Shown here: positions 18,834 to 27,916 of the stretch, in pieces
How positions within the stretch are numbered: position 1 is the stretch's first letter
Layout: each line of letters opens with the position of its first letter
Origin: Sphingopyxis sp. LC81
Lineage (GTDB): Bacteria; Pseudomonadota; Alphaproteobacteria; Sphingomonadales; Sphingomonadaceae
DNA length: 64,000 nt
NCBI RefSeq assembly: GCF_000756375.1
Contig: NZ_JNFD01000009.1
Coordinates: 113,722-177,721, forward strand
Reading direction: 5' to 3'
Made by a program: the position numbers and the translations under genes
The notes under the pieces: model-generated
Seen by the model: the letters and a program-made list of their open reading frames with translations, nothing else
What the model was told of the DNA's origin: nothing
The model's database searches: none

Positions 18834-19393
18834 GGCGCCGCCGGTTTCGGGTGCGGGATCGCGGTGTCCTGCTCGACAAAGCCGGTCATCAGCTCGCCGG
18901 CCTTGATCTTCGCATTATTGCCTCTGGCGAGCAGGCCGAGCGGCCCCAGCGCGATGACACCCAGCGCGGTCTCGGCGCCGCCGCCGGCCCCCTTGGCGGT
19001 ATTGCTGCCGCTGATCGGCACCCGGTATCCCTCGACATCGACATAAAGGAGCCGCGCCTCGAGCGACCCGGATTTGCCAGCACTGCCGCTCTTCTTCGCG
19101 GCGAGCACTTCGCCCCACGCCGTCGTGCCGACGGGCAGCGCGAGGGCGCCGTCGACGAGCACCGGCTTGTCGACGCGCAACCTGAACCGATGTCCTTGCG
19201 TGTGGGTCTTCGTCGTCACCTCCGACACCACCATGAAGTGAATCGGCGTATCGCGTTTCAGGACCAGCGGGGCGATGGCGGGCTCGGCGGCGATCGCCGG
19301 GGCGGACTCTGTTGGCTGGTTCGTTTCGACGGCGGCGGACTGCGCCGATGCCGCAAGTAAAACGGCCACTGCCGCGCCAAATATCAATGCCAT
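18830..19393 (-). CDS. Secreted protein, tandem paralogue
   Basis: 187 residues starting at the ATG at 19393 (MALIFGAAVAVLLAASAQSA), which gives a clean signal peptide; a longer frame starting at 19552 would bury it. Its core repeats the neighbour's pattern: DTPIHFMVVSEVTTKTHTQG, VDGALALPVGTTAWGEV, and GKSGSLEARLLYVDVEGYRVPISG. A hydrophobic Gly/Ala-rich stretch follows (ALGVIALGPLGLLARG). The two genes overlap by 4 bp and were presumably produced by duplication. Function unknown; envelope location inferred from the signal peptide. Confidence 0.7.
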   Translation of the reverse strand: MALIFGAAVAVLLAASAQSAAVETNQPTESAPAIAAEPAIAPLVLKRDTPIHFMVVSEVTTKTHTQGHRFRLRVDKPVLVDGALALPVGTTAWGEVLAAKKSGSAGKSGSLEARLLYVDVEGYRVPISGSNTAKGAGGGAETALGVIALGPLGLLARGNNAKIKAGELMTGFVEQDTAIPHPKPAAP

Positions 19394-19517
19394 TCTCTGC
19401 CCCCTGCAACCCCGCGTCAGATAGGCCATGAATAGGCGAAGTTGCCAAGCCAGAATCTTGTTGACCCGGTTGAAAAGGAGAGAGAATTGTTGCGGGCTAA
19501 CCAGGGGGGAGCAGACG

Positions 19518-19961
19518 ATGAAATATGCAAGGATTCTGGCGGCGGTAAGCATCGCCGCAATGGCGGTTTCGACACCCGCAATGGCGAAGAAAAAGGATGT
19601 CGCCTATGTGATGGTCAACGAGGAAATGGGTGTGCCCGTTTTCCCTTATGACATCACCGACAAACCATACAAGATCATCGGCGTGGTGACTGCGGGGGTC
19701 CGCAAGGCGACGATTTTCAGCAAGGAAGCATCGCAGCAGAAAATCTACAACGAGATTTGGGAACGCGGCGAAAAGCTGGGCGCCGATGCCGTGATCGGCG
19801 CAAAATATGGTGACAGCCGGATCACCGCGATGAGCTGGGGCAGCACCAAGGCCGGCGGCGTCGCGATCAAGTTCCTGACCGCGGAGGAGATCGCCGCCGG
19901 GGCAAAGGGCGACACGCTCGAAGGTTTCGACCCCGAGGCGTGGACCGGCAAGAAGAAATAA
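19518..19961 (+). CDS. Exported YbjQ-like (heavy-metal-binding domain) protein
   Basis: 147 residues. The signal peptide is about residues 1-23 (ends STPAMA). The mature part resembles the YbjQ/UPF0145 fold, with YKIIGVVTAG near its start and LGADAVIGAKYGDSRI later; the family forms pentameric rings, and its function is unclear. ATG at 19518 follows a strong GGGGGGAG ribosome-binding site. It is divergent from the tandem secreted paralogues with a 124-bp shared upstream region and ends at a clear intrinsic terminator. Assignment to YbjQ is by motif only. Confidence 0.65.
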   Translation: MKYARILAAVSIAAMAVSTPAMAKKKDVAYVMVNEEMGVPVFPYDITDKPYKIIGVVTAGVRKATIFSKEASQQKIYNEIWERGEKLGADAVIGAKYGDSRITAMSWGSTKAGGVAIKFLTAEEIAAGAKGDTLEGFDPEAWTGKKK

Positions 19962-20002
19962 GAGGCTTCCGGCGCAGGCTGGATGGCTACACGAAAGAGG
20001 GA

Positions 20003-20032
20003 AGGGGAGCGGCGTTGCCGTTCCTCTTTTTT
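20003..20032 (+). terminator. Intrinsic terminator of the YbjQ-like gene
   Basis: An 11-bp stem (AGGGGAGCGGC / GCCGTTCCTCT, two G-U pairs) with a GTT loop is followed by TTTTTT. It lies 42 bp after the stop codon of the upstream gene. Confidence 0.75.
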
Positions 20033-20062
20033 CGTTCGATCGATGGCCGAACGGTCCCGTCG

Positions 20063-20560
20063 CTATTCGCCGTCCCAATAGCCCGGCGTCGCGGTATCGC
20101 GGCCGACCAGCAGGTCGAAGCCCGTGCCGCCGGCAATCACCCGGGTCTTGCCGCTGTCGGGATATTCGATGACGTCGAGCTCGGGGCGAGTGCTTATCGC
20201 CAGATAGCGCAGCGGCTGCGTTCCGTCGTTGACGATCTGGTGCGCGCTCTCGGCCCCGCCGGCGGGGCAGGCCAGCATGTCCCCCGGCCCGACCGGGACG
20301 GAATCCTTCCCTTGCCGGAACGACCCGGTGCCTTCGAGGATCACGAAAAGCTCTTCGGTCGCATGATGGTTGTGAAAGGGGAAGGCGCGTTTCCCGGGCG
20401 GCACAACGAAGATGTTGCAGCCGAGCCGCTCCATTCCGAGCAGCGCCCCCGCCATGGCGACGTCGACGGCATAGCGTTCGGCCGCAGGGCCGGACGCGCG
20501 GATCGGTTCGGGAAGCGGGCTGCAAGCCTGGGTGAAGATATTGATCGATCGTGGGGGCAT
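20063..20560 (-). CDS. Cupin-domain protein
   Basis: 165 residues forming one beta-barrel cupin. The first metal-binding block reads FPFHNHHATEELFVILEGTG (His, His, Glu), and the second is PAGGAESAHQIVNDG. AGGAG seven bases before ATG 20560 sets the start. It may be an isomerase, dioxygenase or sugar-binding protein; motifs alone do not decide. It is divergent from a LysR-type regulator with an 83-bp gap containing a 14-bp palindrome, so it is the likely target of that regulator. Confidence 0.82.
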   Translation of the reverse strand: MPPRSINIFTQACSPLPEPIRASGPAAERYAVDVAMAGALLGMERLGCNIFVVPPGKRAFPFHNHHATEELFVILEGTGSFRQGKDSVPVGPGDMLACPAGGAESAHQIVNDGTQPLRYLAISTRPELDVIEYPDSGKTRVIAGGTGFDLLVGRDTATPGYWDGE

Positions 20561-20631
20561 GATTTTCTCCTGATGGCTCGCCCTAGGCGGCCACAGGTGC
20601 CAACGATATTGCATAAATCCACATATCTGCC

Positions 20632-20645
20632 ATTCATATATGAAT
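20632..20645. promoter_or_regulatory. Palindrome between the cupin and LysR genes
   Basis: ATTCATATATGAAT is a perfect 14-bp palindrome that overlaps the LysR gene start codon and lies 72 bp from the divergent cupin start. LysR proteins usually bind interrupted dyads near their own promoter, so this is a candidate autoregulatory operator. Confidence 0.4.
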
Positions 20646-21552
20646 GATCAGGGATGTGGATTGGTCGCTTTACCGAAGCTTTCTCGCGGTGATGGAGGCG
20701 GGGTCGCTGTCCGCCGCCGGCCGGCGGTTGCGGATCAGCCAGCCGACGATGGGCCGTCATATCAGGACGCTCGAAGCGGCGCTCGGCCAGAGCCTTTTTC
20801 TCCGCACGCCCGACGGGCTGTCCCCGACCGATGCGGCGCTCGCGCTGATGCCGCATGCAGAGGCGCTGGCCGATGCCGCCGGGGCGCTGACGCGTGCGGC
20901 GTCGGGCGGTCGCGACGCGATGGAAGGGAGCATCCGGATCGCCGCCAGCGAAGTGACCGCGGCCGAGATATTGCCACCGATCGTGCGCGGCATGATGGAC
21001 CGGTGGCCGGGGCTCGTGATCGAGCTCGCGGTGTCGAACAGCGACGAGGATGTGATGCGGCGGGCGGCCGACATTGCGGTGCGCATGGCAGCCCCGCGGC
21101 AGGACGCGCTGGTCGCGGCGCGGATCGGCGGCTTCGAGCTCGGCCTCTATTCCCACCCCGCCTATTTGCGCGGCCGGCCGGCGGTGGAGCGGGCCGAAGA
21201 CCTGCGAGGGCACCGGCTGATCGGGTTCGACCGCCCGTTCGCCTACACCGATATTTTTCGCGTCGCGGGGAAGCGTATCGCGCGCGACGACTTCGCGCTG
21301 CGGTCCGACAGCGACATGGCGCAACTCGCCGCGATCCGCGCGGGGTGCGGTATCGGGGTCTGCCACGCGCCGCTGTCGGGCGGGCTGGTGCGCCTGCTTC
21401 CCGCCGATTTCGCGCCCGAGGTCGAGATGTGGTTGCTCATGCACCCCGACCTGCGTTCGTTAAGCCGCTTCGACCATGTTTTTGCCTATCTGGCCGATGC
21501 CTTGGCGCGTCATATCGCCGGCCCCGGCGGAGCGGCGGCGCCCGCGAGCTAG
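20644..21552 (+). CDS. LysR-family transcriptional regulator
   Basis: 302 residues. The N-terminal winged helix-turn-helix reads [21 protein letters not shown] and [21 protein letters not shown] periplasmic-binding-protein-like effector domain follows, with [18 protein letters not shown] and [15 protein letters not shown]. It is divergent from the cupin gene, the usual arrangement of LysR regulators and their target. The stop codon overlaps the convergent cobT stop within CTAG. The effector is unknown. Confidence 0.93.
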   Translation: MIRDVDWSLYRSFLAVMEAGSLSAAGRRLRISQPTMGRHIRTLEAALGQSLFLRTPDGLSPTDAALALMPHAEALADAAGALTRAASGGRDAMEGSIRIAASEVTAAEILPPIVRGMMDRWPGLVIELAVSNSDEDVMRRAADIAVRMAAPRQDALVAARIGGFELGLYSHPAYLRGRPAVERAEDLRGHRLIGFDRPFAYTDIFRVAGKRIARDDFALRSDSDMAQLAAIRAGCGIGVCHAPLSGGLVRLLPADFAPEVEMWLLMHPDLRSLSRFDHVFAYLADALARHIAGPGGAAAPAS

Positions 21553-23372
21553 TCGATGTCGAACAGCCCCGCGAGCTGCTCGACCATCGTCCCGCCAAGC
21601 TGCTCGGCGTCCATGATCGTCACCGCGCGGCTGTAATAGCGCGTCACATCGTGCCCGATGCCGATCGCGCAGAGCTCGACCGGTGAGCGGTTCTCGATCC
21701 AGTCGATCACCTGGCGCAGATGCTGGTCGAGATAGGCGCCGTGGTTGACCGACAATGTGCTGTCGTCGACCGGCGCGCCGTCCGAAATCACCATCAATAT
21801 CTTGCGTTCTTCGGGGCGGCCGATGATGCGGCTGTGCGCCCATGTCAGCGCCTCGCCGTCAATATTTTCCTTGAGCAGCCCTTCGCGCATCATCAGCCCG
21901 AGCGACTTGCGCGCGCGGCGATAGGGCTCGTCGGCGGGCTTGTAGATGATGTGGCGCAGGTCGTTGAGGCGGCCGGGGTGCGCGGGGCGTCCCGCGGCGA
22001 GCCAGTCCTCGCGGCTCTGCCCGCCCTTCCACGTCCGCGTCGTGAAGCCCAGAATCTCGGTCTTGACGCCGCAGCGTTCGAGCGTGCGCGCGAGAATGTC
22101 GGCGCTGATCGCCGCGATGCTGATCGGTCGTCCGCGCATCGATCCGCTGTTGTCGATCAGCAAGGTCACGACGGTGTCGCGGAAATCGGTATCGCGCTCG
22201 ATCTTGTACGACAGCGACTGGCCTGGCGAGACGATGACGCGCGCGAGGCGGGCGGCGTCGAGCTGGCCTTCCTCCTGATCGAAATCCCACGCGCGGTTCT
22301 GCTGCGCCATCAGGCGGCGCTGGAGCCGGTTGGCGAGCTTGGTCACCGCGCCCTGCAAATGCGTCATCTGCTGGTCGAGATAGGCGCGCAGCCGCGTCAG
22401 TTCGTCGGCATCGCACAGCTCGGTCGCGAGGATGATCTCGTCATGCTTTTCGGTGAAGCGCAGATAGTTGAAATCGGGAATGTCGCTCGGCAGGCGGTTG
22501 GGACGCACGGGCAGCATGCCCTCGTCGCCTTCGCCGCCCATTTCGGGCTCGCCGTCGGCTTCCATTTCCTGCGCGTCGGGGTCGCTGTCGCCGTCGTCGG
22601 CCTGATCGCCCGCCATTTCGGCGCGCGCGTCGACCTGGCTCTCACCGGCGCCGCCGTCTTCGCTTTCCTGTTCTTCCTGGCTTTCCTCGGCTTCGGTCTC
22701 GTCCTGCTCGCCGCCATCCTCGGCGCCTTCCTCCAGCGGCTCGTCGCTCTGGATGAGGTCGAGGTGGCGGAGCGCGAGCTTCGCGGTCTCGGCAAAGGCG
22801 GCCTGATCGTCGAGGAGCATCGACAATGCGGTCAAATCGCCGCCCGCCTCGTTGGTGATCCATTCGCGCACCAGCGACAGGCCCGTCTCGGTGCCCTGCG
22901 GCGCCTGCTCGCCTGTCAGCGCCTCGCGCAGCATCAGCTCGAGCGCGCTCGAAATCGGGACATCCTCGCGGCCCTGCGCGCGGCTGATCGGGTCGCTGCG
23001 CATCCGCATCGCGAGGCTCGCCGACAGATTGCTGCGCATCCCGTTCATATGGCGCGCGCCGAGCGCTTCGACCCGCGCGCGCTCCATCGCGTCGAACGCG
23101 GCGGCGGCGATCGGATCGGCGGGGCGGGCCGCGGCGTGCAGTTTCTCGCTATGGTGCTTCATCCGCAAGGCATAGGCATCGGCAAAACCGCGTGCCTCGG
23201 CGACCTGATCGGCGGGCAGCGTGCGCGACGGCGTCGGCACCTTGATCGCCTTGCCGATCTGCGCGGGCGCGTCGGCGGTAAAGCCGACCTCGACCTCAGC
23301 GTCGCGGGTGACCGCGCGCGCGACGCTCGACAGCGCGGCCTTGAAATCGTCGAGGGGAGATTGGGTGGACAT
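21549..23372 (-). CDS. cobT: Cobaltochelatase subunit CobT
   Basis: Large AAA+-partner subunit of the aerobic cobaltochelatase, which inserts Co2+ into hydrogenobyrinic acid a,c-diamide for cobalamin synthesis. 607 residues. It has an N-terminal helical domain, a long acidic Glu/Asp-rich linker (about residues 215-290) and a C-terminal von Willebrand A domain with the MIDAS motif [11 protein letters not shown]. It works with CobS (encoded at 26215-27204) and CobN, which is not in the window. cobS is the next minus-strand chelatase gene upstream, but three unrelated genes lie between. The same subunits may also support repair-type use of scavenged corrinoids. Confidence 0.94.
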   Translation of the reverse strand: MSTQSPLDDFKAALSSVARAVTRDAEVEVGFTADAPAQIGKAIKVPTPSRTLPADQVAEARGFADAYALRMKHHSEKLHAAARPADPIAAAAFDAMERARVEALGARHMNGMRSNLSASLAMRMRSDPISRAQGREDVPISSALELMLREALTGEQAPQGTETGLSLVREWITNEAGGDLTALSMLLDDQAAFAETAKLALRHLDLIQSDEPLEEGAEDGGEQDETEAEESQEEQESEDGGAGESQVDARAEMAGDQADDGDSDPDAQEMEADGEPEMGGEGDEGMLPVRPNRLPSDIPDFNYLRFTEKHDEIILATELCDADELTRLRAYLDQQMTHLQGAVTKLANRLQRRLMAQQNRAWDFDQEEGQLDAARLARVIVSPGQSLSYKIERDTDFRDTVVTLLIDNSGSMRGRPISIAAISADILARTLERCGVKTEILGFTTRTWKGGQSREDWLAAGRPAHPGRLNDLRHIIYKPADEPYRRARKSLGLMMREGLLKENIDGEALTWAHSRIIGRPEERKILMVISDGAPVDDSTLSVNHGAYLDQHLRQVIDWIENRSPVELCAIGIGHDVTRYYSRAVTIMDAEQLGGTMVEQLAGLFDID

Positions 23373-23420
23373 TTCGAGTCGGCTCTAACCAGCTTTGGGT
23401 GTCGAAGGAAATCCCTTTCA

Positions 23421-23495
23421 TCGTCACCCCGGACTTGATCCGGGGTCCATTCCGCCGGTGAAGCCGTGGACCCCGGATCAAGTCCGGGGTGACGA
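23421..23495. repeat. 75-bp inverted repeat, REP-like
   Basis: Arms 23421-23449 and 23467-23495 are exact 29-base inverted repeats around a 17-base spacer. Each contains CCCCGGA-CTTGAT-CCGGGG. It occupies the divergent gap between cobT and the MFS gene and could form a long hairpin or affect either promoter. Confidence 0.8.
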
Positions 23496-23587
23496 AGAGG
23501 GAGTAGGCGGGGCTGTAGCTAAGCTCGCTTGACCTCACGCCGGGGCAGGCGCATCCGCGCCTTATGTCCTCCCCCAGACTCTCCCCC

Positions 23588-24781
23588 ATGAAAAAGCCCT
23601 GGGTCGTCATCGTCTGCGCGGCGTTCATCGTCACGCTGGCGATGGGCGTGCGCCAGTCGTTCGGTCTGTTCCTGCCGCAGATGAGCGTCGATATCGGCAT
23701 CAGCCGCTCCGACTTCGGGCTCGCGATGGCGCTTCAGAACCTGCTCTTCGGCCTCGTCCAGCCGTTCGTCGGCGCGCTCGCCGACAAGCATGGCGCGGGG
23801 CGTGTGGTGCTGGGCGGGGCGCTGCTCTATGCGCTCGGGCTGATCGGCGCGGCGTTCGCGACCAACGCGATCGGGCTGCACATCAGCTTCGGCCTGCTCA
23901 TCGGCATGGCGCAGTCGGCGACGACCTTCGTCGTCGTGCTCGGCGCGGTCGGCCGCGTCGTCAGCCCCGAAAAGCGCAGCAGCGCGTTCGGTATCGTCAC
24001 CGCGGGCGGCTCGCTCGGGCAGTTCCTCGTCGTGCCGCTCGCGTCGATGCTGCTCGGCGACATCGGCTATCACCAGACCTTGTGGATCATGGCGGGCCTT
24101 GTCGCGCTGTGCGGCCTGCTCGCGATCGGCGTTTCCGGGCGCACCGATACGCCGGGAGCGCTCGTCACTGAAGAACAGACGGCGCGCGAAGCGCTGCGCG
24201 AGGCCGCCGTCCATCGCGGCTATTGGTTGCTCAACGCGGGCTTCTTCGTCTGCGGTTTCCACATCGCCTTCATCGCGACGCATCTTCCCGCCTATCTCGA
24301 CGACAAGGGGCTCGGGATCGAGATCGGTGCGCAGGTGCTCGCGCTCGTCGGGCTTTTCAACATCCTCGGCTCATACGTTTTCGGCCGCGCGGGCGATTTG
24401 CTGCGCCAGAAATATGTGCTGTCGGCGCTCTACACCGCGCGCTCGGCGGTGATTGCGCTCTTCCTGTTTCTGCCGCTCAGCCATGCGAGCGCGCTCGTCT
24501 TCGCGGGCGCGATGGGCTTCCTCTGGCTCGGCACCGTGCCGCTGACCAGTGGGATCGTCGGGCGCATCTTCGGCATCCGCCACCTGTCGATGCTCTATGG
24601 CATCGTGTTCTTGAGCCACCAGCTCGGCAGCTTTTTCGGCGCGTGGATGGCGGGGCTGATCTTCGACGCGACGGGCAGCTATAATATCGCGTGGGGCTTC
24701 TCGATCGCGCTTGGCCTGTTCGCGGGGCTCGTCCACCTGCCGATCGCCGACGCGCCGGTCAAACGGCTGGAACCGGCGTGA
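23588..24781 (+). CDS. Major facilitator superfamily transporter
   Basis: About 397 residues and 12 predicted membrane segments; the first begins at residue 4 (WVVIVCAAFIVTLAMGV). It carries the MFS loop 2-3 motif GALADKHGAGRVV. Overall it resembles the monocarboxylate/oxalate-formate group (RQSFGLFLPQMS at the first periplasmic loop). ATG 23588 puts the first helix at the N-terminus; ATG 23564 is equally open, and neither has a good ribosome-binding site. The substrate is unknown, perhaps an organic anion. It overlaps the following micro-protein gene through GTGA. Confidence 0.9.
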   Translation: MKKPWVVIVCAAFIVTLAMGVRQSFGLFLPQMSVDIGISRSDFGLAMALQNLLFGLVQPFVGALADKHGAGRVVLGGALLYALGLIGAAFATNAIGLHISFGLLIGMAQSATTFVVVLGAVGRVVSPEKRSSAFGIVTAGGSLGQFLVVPLASMLLGDIGYHQTLWIMAGLVALCGLLAIGVSGRTDTPGALVTEEQTAREALREAAVHRGYWLLNAGFFVCGFHIAFIATHLPAYLDDKGLGIEIGAQVLALVGLFNILGSYVFGRAGDLLRQKYVLSALYTARSAVIALFLFLPLSHASALVFAGAMGFLWLGTVPLTSGIVGRIFGIRHLSMLYGIVFLSHQLGSFFGAWMAGLIFDATGSYNIAWGFSIALGLFAGLVHLPIADAPVKRLEPA

Positions 24782-24909
24782 AGCTCGCGCGGCAGGACTG
24801 GATCGCGCTTGCGCTGTTTGTCCTGATCGCGGCGGGCGGGCTGTGGCTGTGGACCGGCGAGGGGCCGGTCGTATGGCTCACCAATTTCGCGATCATGTGC
24901 GGCTTTTAG
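24778..24909 (+). CDS. Small single-pass membrane protein
   Basis: 43 residues starting with GTG at 24778, which overlaps the MFS stop codon (GTGA), a sign of translational coupling. Residues 2-7 are polar (KLARQD), then a hydrophobic segment WIALALFVLIAAGGLWLW and a short tail ending NFAIMCGF. It may be an accessory or stabilising subunit of the transporter, as with other transporter-linked micro-proteins; this is inference from position. Confidence 0.5.
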   Translation: MKLARQDWIALALFVLIAAGGLWLWTGEGPVVWLTNFAIMCGF

Positions 24910-24913
24910 CCGC

Positions 24914-26101
24914 TCACTGCGGCTCTTCGATCTCGGGCGTGCGGTGACAGATCGCATCGTCGCCATCTTTCGGCACCGCAGGGTCGGGGAGTAACCGGAA
25001 CACATGCGCCCATCTCGTCGCGGTGCGCTCGGGCCGCGTGCGCTTGTTAGCGACGACGTCGATGAAATCCCAGCACGCAACCGCGCTGCGCAGGAAATTG
25101 CTGTGCCCCGTCGACCCGCGCGACACGTCGGTCGTGTCGATCACGGTGAGGCCGGGGCGCGACGCGGGATAGCAGCGCTCGGGCAGTCCCTGGGCTTTCA
25201 GGTCGGCCGCCTCGAACGGATTGAAGCAATAGGGCGAGCCGAGCCGCGGATAGCCGTGGATCGCGCGCGAAGCGGCAAGCGCCTTGTCGGCGCGCGACGT
25301 ATAGACGGTGATCCGGCGATTATTGGCGACGCGCCGCGCCGACAGCACTTCCTCCTCGATATCGCGCTCGAACGTTTCGCGGTCGATGTCGGGCGAGGCG
25401 AGAATGACGTTCGAGATATTGCTGCTGTCGGCGCTGCTCGACGTGCGATCGACATAGGAAATGGCGGGGACCACGAGCCGCGCGCCAAGCGAGTGCGAGA
25501 CGATGACGACCTCCTTCACCCAGCTCTGTTCGGCCAGCGACTTCAGGAAGTCGCGGAAATTGCGGACGTCGTGATACATGTTCGTCTCGTCGACGACATA
25601 GCTCAGGACTTTGCCCTGCGACGGCCAGCTATATTCGATGATCGGACCGTCGAAGCCCGTCATGCGTGCGATCTGCGCCGCGTCCTTCGACGTCGTCGAG
25701 AAATTCTCGCGATAGCCGTGGACATAGAGCAGCACGCGCCCCTGCTTGCGGTCGGTCTCGGCCTGCAGCGCGCGCCACCAGTCGGCCGAGGTTTGGAAGG
25801 CGATCGGCGCGAGCAGCTTTTTCTTCTTGCCGACCTCGACCTCGCGCGGCGCGTTGAAGCGGCCGTAGCGCATCTGGTCGCCGCGGTGATGGAGCAGTTC
25901 GATATCGGGATTACGGCAGTCGGGCAGGCGGCTCGTCGCGAAGAAATAGGGCAGCGCCTCGCCGTCGACGGCGGCGCCCGGCTGCGCGGTGCAGCGCGGA
26001 TCGGCGACATATTCGGCATGGCGGACCTTGCCATAATCGACCGCCGCGATGCTGCACCCCGATAACGGGACAAGGGCAAGCGCGGCCAGCAGGCGCGTCA
26101 T
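24914..26101 (-). CDS. Alpha/beta hydrolase lipoprotein (DUF900 type)
   Basis: 395 residues. ATG at 26101 opens MTRLLAALALVPLSGCS, a type II signal with lipobox LSGC, so the protein is a membrane-anchored lipoprotein; a longer frame to 26302 lies upstream and is not used. The hydrolase core has the strand-turn RVLLYVHGYRENF (oxyanion region) and VIVSHSLGARLVV with the nucleophile Ser. DUF900 proteins are hydrolases of unknown substrate. It converges with the micro-protein gene, 4 bp apart, and lies between cobS and cobT without obvious functional link. Confidence 0.85.
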   Translation of the reverse strand: MTRLLAALALVPLSGCSIAAVDYGKVRHAEYVADPRCTAQPGAAVDGEALPYFFATSRLPDCRNPDIELLHHRGDQMRYGRFNAPREVEVGKKKKLLAPIAFQTSADWWRALQAETDRKQGRVLLYVHGYRENFSTTSKDAAQIARMTGFDGPIIEYSWPSQGKVLSYVVDETNMYHDVRNFRDFLKSLAEQSWVKEVVIVSHSLGARLVVPAISYVDRTSSSADSSNISNVILASPDIDRETFERDIEEEVLSARRVANNRRITVYTSRADKALAASRAIHGYPRLGSPYCFNPFEAADLKAQGLPERCYPASRPGLTVIDTTDVSRGSTGHSNFLRSAVACWDFIDVVANKRTRPERTATRWAHVFRLLPDPAVPKDGDDAICHRTPEIEEPQ

Positions 26102-26214
26102 TCGCACCGCGGGTTCATCTTTGAAAAGCCTGACACATTCGCCGACGCTGGCAGAGGATGGCGGGCTTTGGAAGCGAGAAATCGATCCGGCGGACGTGCT
26201 GGCGCCCAGGTCGC

Positions 26215-27204
26215 TTACTTGCCGACCACGCTTTCGGGCAGGTCTTCGCCGAACACGCGCTGATAATATTCGGCGACGATCATCCGCTCGGCCTCGTCGC
26301 ATTTGTTGAGGAACGAGAGGCGGAAGGCGAAGCCGATATTGTTGAAGATCGCGGTATTCTGCGCCCAGCTGATCACCGTACGCGGCGACATCACGGTCGA
26401 AATATCGCCGTTGATGAAGCCCTGGCGCGTCAGGTCGGCGACCTTCACCATGTTCGCGACGGTCGTCTCGTCGGTGTTCGGCACCTTCGCAAGGATGATC
26501 GCGCTTTCGGTCGCGGCGGGCAGATAGTTCAGCGTGACGACGATGTTCCAGCGGTCCATCTGGCCCTGGTTGATCTGCTGTGTGCCATGATACAGCCCGC
26601 TCGTGTCGCCGAGCCCGACGGTGTTCGCGGTCGAGAAGAGGCGGAAATGCGGGTTCGGGCGGATCACGCGGTTCTGGTCGAGCAGGGTCAGCTTGCCCTC
26701 GGTCTCGAGCACGCGCTGGATCACGAACATCACGTCGGGGCGGCCCGCGTCATATTCGTCGAAGACGAGCGCGGTCGGCGTCTGCAGCGCCCAGGGGAGC
26801 AGGCCTTCGCGAAATTCGGTGACCTGCTGGCCGTCGCGCAGCACGATCGCGTCGCGGCCGACGAGGTCGATACGGCTGATATGCGCGTCGAGGTTGACGC
26901 GGATGCATGGCCATTTGAGGCGCGCCGCGACCTGTTCGATATGCGTCGACTTGCCGGTGCCGTGATAGCCCTGCACCATCACGCGGCGGTTATATTTGAA
27001 GCCCGCAAGGATCGCGAGCGTCGTGTCCCCGTCGAAGACGTAAGCGGGGTCGAGGTCGGGGACGCGTTCGTCGGCCTCGCTGAACGCCGGCACCTTCATA
27101 TCGATATCGACCCCGAAAACCTCGCGCGCATCGACCTCGGTGTCGGGCGCCGCAAGCAGCGTCGAGCCGTGGTGATCGGGAAGGCTGTTCGGGATATCGG
27201 TCAT
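26215..27204 (-). CDS. cobS: Cobaltochelatase subunit CobS
   Basis: AAA+ ATPase subunit of the aerobic cobaltochelatase, 329 residues. Walker A is [10 protein letters not shown], Walker [14 protein letters not shown], and the sensor region [18 protein letters not shown]. The start is the ATG at 27204 ([10 protein letters not shown]); the in-frame codons before it run into a repeat element. CobS and CobT form the ATP-driven hexameric complex that acts with CobN. cobT lies 2.8 kb downstream on the same strand. Confidence 0.95.
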   Translation of the reverse strand: MTDIPNSLPDHHGSTLLAAPDTEVDAREVFGVDIDMKVPAFSEADERVPDLDPAYVFDGDTTLAILAGFKYNRRVMVQGYHGTGKSTHIEQVAARLKWPCIRVNLDAHISRIDLVGRDAIVLRDGQQVTEFREGLLPWALQTPTALVFDEYDAGRPDVMFVIQRVLETEGKLTLLDQNRVIRPNPHFRLFSTANTVGLGDTSGLYHGTQQINQGQMDRWNIVVTLNYLPAATESAIILAKVPNTDETTVANMVKVADLTRQGFINGDISTVMSPRTVISWAQNTAIFNNIGFAFRLSFLNKCDEAERMIVAEYYQRVFGEDLPESVVGK

Positions 27205-27229
27205 GTCGTTGCCTTTACATTCTATCGAT

Positions 27230-27411
27230 CCCTTCTCCCTTGACGGGAGAAGGATACGCAGCCTTGCCGGCATGCCGGCTAGGCGGAGTTGGAAGAGGGT
27301 GGGCGAAGCGAAGCTTCGCGCGAGCCTGCGGCTCGCCTACCCCTCTCCCAGCTTCGACTAGGCAGCAAAGCTGCCAAGTCTCCACAACCCTCTCCCGCAG
27401 GGGGAGAGGGG
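27230..27411. repeat. Repeat element with hairpin ends
   Basis: About 182 bp upstream of cobS. The left end is a hairpin CCTTCTCCC-TTGAC-GGGAGAAGG (27231-27253), and the right end is CCCTCTCCC-GCAGG-GGGAGAGGG, an imperfect match to it in reverse. Inside are smaller inverted repeats (GCGAAGC/GCTTCGC). It resembles dispersed extragenic elements seen in sphingomonads and encodes nothing credible. Confidence 0.65.
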
Positions 27412-27467
27412 AGAGTCGCGTATTCGCCGTCGCGGTATCGTCATGGGTTGCGGCTTGCAACGCCTTT

Positions 27468-27905
27468 TCAGAGCAAACCGAGCGCCTTCATCACCGCGGA
27501 CTGGTCGTAATAGGGGCGTTCGCAAACGATCTTGTCGCCGCCGGGCGCGAATTCGAAGCTGGCGGCCATACGAATGCGGAACGCCTTGCCGGTCGGTTCG
27601 ATCGTTCGCACGCCAAGCTTCAGCGGGCCGGTGTGTGTGCCCGTCAGCCAGAATTCGACAAGCACCGTATTCGTCGCGTCCTCGGCGGCGATCGCGATCA
27701 CCTCGTTCGCCTGATCGGGAAAGGGCTCGCGCGACGTGGCGAAATAGGACCGCACCGCCGCTTCGCCGTCGAAGATCGTGCCGGGGCCCATCAATTCGTA
27801 TCGCGGGTGGTCGAAGGTCGCGAGGACGCCGTCCCAATCGTGCGTGATCTCGAGCGCCATATGGCGGCGCACCACTTCGATCCGTGCTTCGTTAAGGTCG
27901 GTCAT
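27468..27905 (-). CDS. SnoaL-like / NTF2-fold protein
   Basis: 145 residues predicted to form a single NTF2-like cone. Sequence features are HDWDGVLATFDHPRYELMGPGTIFDG near the N-terminus and a second half with TGTHTGPLKLGV and FRIRMAASFEF. SnoaL-like domains include polyketide cyclases, steroid isomerase-like enzymes and non-catalytic ligand-binding proteins. No catalytic residue set is decisive. It is upstream of a repeat element and downstream of the J-domain gene on the same strand. Confidence 0.75.
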   Translation of the reverse strand: MTDLNEARIEVVRRHMALEITHDWDGVLATFDHPRYELMGPGTIFDGEAAVRSYFATSREPFPDQANEVIAIAAEDATNTVLVEFWLTGTHTGPLKLGVRTIEPTGKAFRIRMAASFEFAPGGDKIVCERPYYDQSAVMKALGLL

Positions 27906-27916
27906 CGTGCGTCTCC

